This document shows positions 4,831-7,808 of a stretch of DNA of 7,808 nt, piece by piece. Made by a program: the position numbers and the translations under genes. The first letter of the stretch is position 1. Each line of letters starts with the position of its first letter. Under the pieces are notes generated by a model, which saw only the letters and a list, made by a program, of their open reading frames with translations, did no database searches and was not told where the DNA came from. The stretch comes from JAWWPG01 sp037719575 (GTDB taxonomy: Bacteria > Actinomycetota > Actinomycetes > Propionibacteriales > Nocardioidaceae), in contig JBBJMF010000116.1 in NCBI GenBank assembly GCA_037719575.1, positions 1-7,808 on the forward strand, given 5' to 3'.

Positions 4831-7494
4831 TCAGGTGCTCGCCCGTTGTGCTTCGACGAGTACGTCCTCCACCGTCTGGCTGGCTCCACGGTCGTACCGC
4901 TGCGCCCAGTCGACGGACGGGTACATCGCTCGAGCGACGCTGAGAGCCTTCCGGAGCTCAGGCTCCTGCTGTGCATTCCGAGGGATTCCGGTGCGTTCAC
5001 GCATGGCCTCGGCCGCCCCGAGGAGCCCCGCCGCGCGTCCGACGTCACCGAGGCCGGCGAGGATCGCTGCGAAGACCTCGGCGAAGTTGATGGTGAGCTC
5101 TGGGTCGTTCAGCGCCAGGACGTCGCCGACCAGACCTTCCACCCGACCGTGCGCCTCGTCCACCCGCCCCATCGCGACCAACAGCCACGCCATGTTGTGC
5201 TCGTCGACGGTGACGCCCCAGACGTCTCCGAGGTCGCGCTCGATCATCAAGCCTTCGTTCAGCAGCTCGATCGCCCGTTCGTGGTTCCCCTGGCCCACCT
5301 CCACGCTGCTCAGGTTCCCCAGCACACCCGCCAACCGAACGCGGTCCTTGGCCCGCCGAGCAAGGTCGACGGCTTCCTCGAGATGACCTCGGGCGGCGTC
5401 GGTGTCACCGACTTCGTACGCTGCGATGGCAAGCGTGTTGAGTGCCTTGGCGAGATTGTCGTTGTCCTTCAACGAACGCCACATCGCGACGCTCACGGCG
5501 GCAAGCTCACGAGCCCGATCGTTGTGCCCCTGGATCGCGAGCAGCCGGGCCAGGTCGTCGAGGCAGGAAGCTAAGACCGGATCGTCGCCATCGCCGGCGA
5601 GCTCGATGGTCTGCTCGAGCCAACGCCGACCTTCGGCCAGGTACCCGCCGCGTCGCCAGAACCAGCTCAGCGCGTCACAGAGCCGGAGGCGGAGCCACGC
5701 CTGAGCCGTGGACGCGCCATCGGCCTGATCGGGCTGGTGCGCCCACGTGAGCGCCTCTCGAAGGTTGTCCAACTCGACCTCGAGCCGGTTCCGCGCTTCC
5801 AAGTAGCGGCCTGTGTGCGCTAGCGGTGCCAAGGACTGAGCGATCTCCAGATAGTGGTAGGCGTGCTGTCGGCGAGTGAGGTCGGCCTCACCGGCCGCGG
5901 TCAGGCGGTCATGGGCGTACGCGCGCACGGTTTGGAGCATGCCGACCCGTGGTTCCCCGTCGGGAGCGTCAGTAATGATGACCAGGCTGGCGTCGACCAT
6001 CTCCGCCACCAGGTCCAAGGGGTCCGCACCCGCGGGCCGTCGGTGCGCGGTCACCGCGGCGATCGCGCTGAGGTCGGCGCCTCCAGCGAAGACCCCGAGC
6101 TGGCGGAAGAACGCTTGTCGATCAGGGGTGAGCAGGCCGTAGCTCCAGGCGATCGTGTCTCGCAGCGTCTGTTGCCGGGCGGGCCGGTCCACGCCCCTGA
6201 CCCGCAGCTCGAGGCTGAGCCCCAGCCGGGCGAGCAGTGCTCGGGGGGTGAGCAGCTTGGTGCGGGCGGCCGCGAGCTCGATCGCCAGCGGCAACCCGTC
6301 CAGCTGCTGGCAGATGCCCGCTACGTCCTCGGCGTTGTCGGCTGTGAGCGCGAAGCCCGGCCTCACCATCTCGGCGTACTGGACGAACATCCGCACCGCG
6401 CCGGACCGCTCGACCTCCTCGAGGGTTCCGCGGGTCGGCAGCTCCAGTGGTGGGACGGGGTGCTGGTGCTCGTTGGCCAGATGCAGCGGACGGCGGGACG
6501 TGACGATCAAGACCACCTGAGGCGCGGCGGCCATCAGCTCGGCGACCACAGCGTCTGCGGCGAGGAGCTGTTCCAGGTTGTCCAGGACCAACAAGGCGCG
6601 GAGGTGCGCCACATGCTCGATCATCCGGGGCGGGACTCGGCTCTCCGGCGGGAGTCCAAGCGTCTCGCCGATCGTCGTCCACATGACGTCGGGATCGGTA
6701 ACCGTCGCCAGCGACACGAAGAACACACCGTCGGGGAACGCGTCGACCAACTGCCGGGCCAGCGCCGTCGCGAGGCGGGTCTTGCCCGACCCTCCAGGTC
6801 CGGTCAACGTGAGCAACCGAACGCCTGGCGAAGCAAGCAACGCCTGCATCTCCGCGAGCTCGCCCTCCCGGCCCACCAGCGGCGTCGCTGGCATGGGGAG
6901 GCTGGACGTCGTCCCCACGCTTCGCAGCGGAGGAAAGTCTGTTGCCAACCCGTCTCCGGCCAGCTGGAACAGATGCTCCTTTGCGGCAATATCCTTGAGC
7001 TGGTGCGCGCCGAGGTCGACCAGCCGTATCCCCGCGGGCAGCCGCGTGCTCACCAGTTCCCGGGTGCTGTTCGACACGACCACCTGACCGCCATGGGCGG
7101 CACCTGCGATCCGAGCGGCCCGGTGCACGTCCATCCCCACGTACCCGCCGTCGTGCACGACCGGCTCGCCCGAATGCACACCCATCCGCACCTCGACCCG
7201 TTCGCCCTGCGGCCAGGGGTACGCGACCAGCTCGCGCTGGGCTTGCACGGCGGCGCTCACGGCATCCCGGGCGACCGTGAACACCACGAAGAAGCTGTCT
7301 CCCTCGGTGCCCATCTCCAGGCCCCCCCACCGATTCCATGCCGCACGTAGCACCGTCCGCTGGACGTCCAGTACCTCGGCGTATCGGTCGCCCATGCGGG
7401 CAAGGAGCAGGGTCGATCCCTCGATGTCGGAGAACAGCATGGTCACGGTCCCCGACGGCAGGCCCCCCACACCTGCATGATCGACCCCGCACAC
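4831..7494 (-). CDS. Class III nucleotide cyclase-like domain / AAA-type NTPase / TPR signalling protein
   Basis: An 887-residue multidomain protein of a family greatly expanded in Actinobacteria, similar in layout to mycobacterial Rv0386/Rv1358-type proteins. Residues ~12-178 form a class III cyclase homology domain: FSDIEGST (21-28) with metal Asp23, and TEGDSFFVVF (63-72) with metal Asp66. Residues ~204-430 form an NTPase: PLVGRE linker (205-210), Walker A GPGGSGKT (232-239), Walker B LLVLDNLEQ (301-309), TSRRPL (332-337) and GLPLAIELAAAR (400-411). From about 540 to 870 are helical TPR-like repeats (ALNTLAIAAYEVGDTDAARGHLEEAV and similar). There is no C-terminal LuxR helix-turn-helix, unlike several relatives often labelled regulators. 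The canonical substrate Lys position before GD is Gly62, and the Asn of the NxxxR pair is His124, so cyclase activity is doubtful. The start is uncertain: GTG at 7494 has no Shine-Dalgarno, and GTG at 7470 fits the family's short N-terminus better. No membrane segment; cytosolic. Confidence 0.9.
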   Translation of the reverse strand: MCGVDHAGVGGLPSGTVTMLFSDIEGSTLLLARMGDRYAEVLDVQRTVLRAAWNRWGGLEMGTEGDSFFVVFTVARDAVSAAVQAQRELVAYPWPQGERVEVRMGVHSGEPVVHDGGYVGMDVHRAARIAGAAHGGQVVVSNSTRELVSTRLPAGIRLVDLGAHQLKDIAAKEHLFQLAGDGLATDFPPLRSVGTTSSLPMPATPLVGREGELAEMQALLASPGVRLLTLTGPGGSGKTRLATALARQLVDAFPDGVFFVSLATVTDPDVMWTTIGETLGLPPESRVPPRMIEHVAHLRALLVLDNLEQLLAADAVVAELMAAAPQVVLIVTSRRPLHLANEHQHPVPPLELPTRGTLEEVERSGAVRMFVQYAEMVRPGFALTADNAEDVAGICQQLDGLPLAIELAAARTKLLTPRALLARLGLSLELRVRGVDRPARQQTLRDTIAWSYGLLTPDRQAFFRQLGVFAGGADLSAIAAVTAHRRPAGADPLDLVAEMVDASLVIITDAPDGEPRVGMLQTVRAYAHDRLTAAGEADLTRRQHAYHYLEIAQSLAPLAHTGRYLEARNRLEVELDNLREALTWAHQPDQADGASTAQAWLRLRLCDALSWFWRRGGYLAEGRRWLEQTIELAGDGDDPVLASCLDDLARLLAIQGHNDRARELAAVSVAMWRSLKDNDNLAKALNTLAIAAYEVGDTDAARGHLEEAVDLARRAKDRVRLAGVLGNLSSVEVGQGNHERAIELLNEGLMIERDLGDVWGVTVDEHNMAWLLVAMGRVDEAHGRVEGLVGDVLALNDPELTINFAEVFAAILAGLGDVGRAAGLLGAAEAMRERTGIPRNAQQEPELRKALSVARAMYPSVDWAQRYDRGASQTVEDVLVEAQRAST

Positions 7495-7590
7495 CGATCA
7501 GCGCCAGCGAACCGCACCGCTTTGCTCTCGACGATCGGCTCGTGAACGGTAGAAGAGCGCGCAGCCGGTGCGGGACCTGCTCGTCTGACC

Positions 7591-7602
7591 TCGACCGGTC
7601 GA
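7591..7602. repeat. 12-bp perfect palindrome in spacer between tRNA and cyclase gene
   Basis: TCGACCGGTCGA is its own reverse complement and lies about 97-108 bp upstream of the cyclase-ATPase start. It could be an operator; a 12-bp palindrome is also expected about once or twice by chance in a window this size. The rest of the 220-bp spacer (7495-7714) shows no convincing gene. It holds one GC hairpin on the minus strand (CGGCGC, 9-base loop, GCGCCG) that might end the tRNA transcript, though no T-tract follows. Confidence 0.3.
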
Positions 7603-7714
7603 CAACCCGGTGCAGCGCGCACTTTCGGGGTATCGACGATGCAGGCGGTCGGCGCCAGGGGAAAGCGCCGGCCGCTCTTCGGCGGGGGGTGTGCAGTCCT
7701 CTTGGGCACCGGAT

Positions 7715-7804
7715 TGGCGGTGGCGGTGGGATTTGAACCCACGGAGAGCTTGCACCCTCACACGCTTTCGAGGCGTGCTCCTTCGGCCGCTCGGACACGC
7801 CACC
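7715..7804 (-). tRNA. tRNA-Ser(CGA)
   Basis: Read on the minus strand this folds as a class II tRNA. The acceptor stem is GGTGGCG (7804-7798) with CGCCACC (7725-7719), the discriminator is G (7718) and CCA is encoded at 7717-7715. The anticodon arm is CACGC-CTCGAAA-GCGTG with anticodon CGA (7770-7768), reading UCG serine codons. A long variable arm (GAGGG-TGCAAG-CTCTC, one G-U pair) and a T arm GTGGG-TTCAAAT-CCCAC complete it. The long variable arm and anticodon both identify serine. Its promoter lies beyond the right edge of the window. tRNA-Ser genes are common integration sites, but I found no second copy of its 3' end in the window. Confidence 0.97.
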
Positions 7805-7808
7805 GCCG

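Noticed and set aside
4539..5048. Minus-strand 169-codon open frame spanning the cyclase 3' end and the glycosyltransferase remnant
   Set aside because: I checked whether it might restore the missing glycosyltransferase sequence; its translation shows no family motifs, so it is out of frame with both.
5854..7350. Plus-strand open frame (498 codons) opposite the cyclase-ATPase gene
   Set aside because: Antisense shadow rich in Gln/Arg/Gly with no motifs; the minus strand shows cyclase and P-loop motifs.
6122..7798. Minus-strand open frame (558 codons) in another frame of the cyclase gene, running into the tRNA
   Set aside because: It overlaps both the real gene and the tRNA, and is Arg/Gly/Pro-rich without domain similarity.
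1..7808. CRISPR array, insertion sequence or integrase
   Set aside because: No regularly spaced repeats, transposase motifs or recombinase signatures were seen on either strand.

Overview
This 7.8 kb window is high-GC bacterial chromosome with strong G/C preference at third codon positions. The gene families point to an actinomycete (Actinomycetota): a HerA-like DUF853 ATPase, a small protein of the kind usually labelled 'VapB family antitoxin' next to a LytR_C protein, an actinobacterial-style K+/H+ antiporter, and a large cyclase-ATPase-TPR protein. I cannot name the genus. The genes look chromosomal, and I see no plasmid, phage, insertion-sequence or CRISPR signature.

Layout. At 3-1706 (minus) lies the HerA-like ATPase. 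An 88-bp divergent spacer separates it from a plus-strand pair at 1795-2112 and 2109-2747. The pair is a 105-aa VapB-labelled protein, apparently read from a leaderless promoter, and a membrane-anchored LytR_C protein coupled to it by an ATGA overlap. Converging on this pair, and overlapping it by 62 bp, is a CPA1-type K+/H+ antiporter (2686-4248, minus). A 282-bp spacer with a 10-bp inverted repeat follows. Next is a decapitated C-terminal fragment of a glycosyltransferase (4531-4761, minus), then the 887-residue cyclase/NTPase/TPR signalling protein (4831-7494, minus). A 220-bp spacer leads to tRNA-Ser(CGA) (7715-7804, minus).

How the parts relate. From memory of actinobacterial genomes, the left half (1-4250) looks like an ordinary conserved block of housekeeping and envelope genes. 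The right half (4531-7494) looks accessory: a gene remnant and a member of a heavily duplicated, lineage-expanded signalling family lie just downstream of a tRNA gene. I see no attachment-site duplication that would prove integration there. Nothing here is a clear new defence or biosynthetic system.

The points most worth a second look are: the 'antitoxin' that has no toxin and carries a ParB/sulfiredoxin-like DGxHR stretch; the 62-bp convergent coding overlap with a hairpin directly after the LytR_C stop; the cyclase domain lacking canonical substrate residues; and the clean break that truncates the glycosyltransferase.
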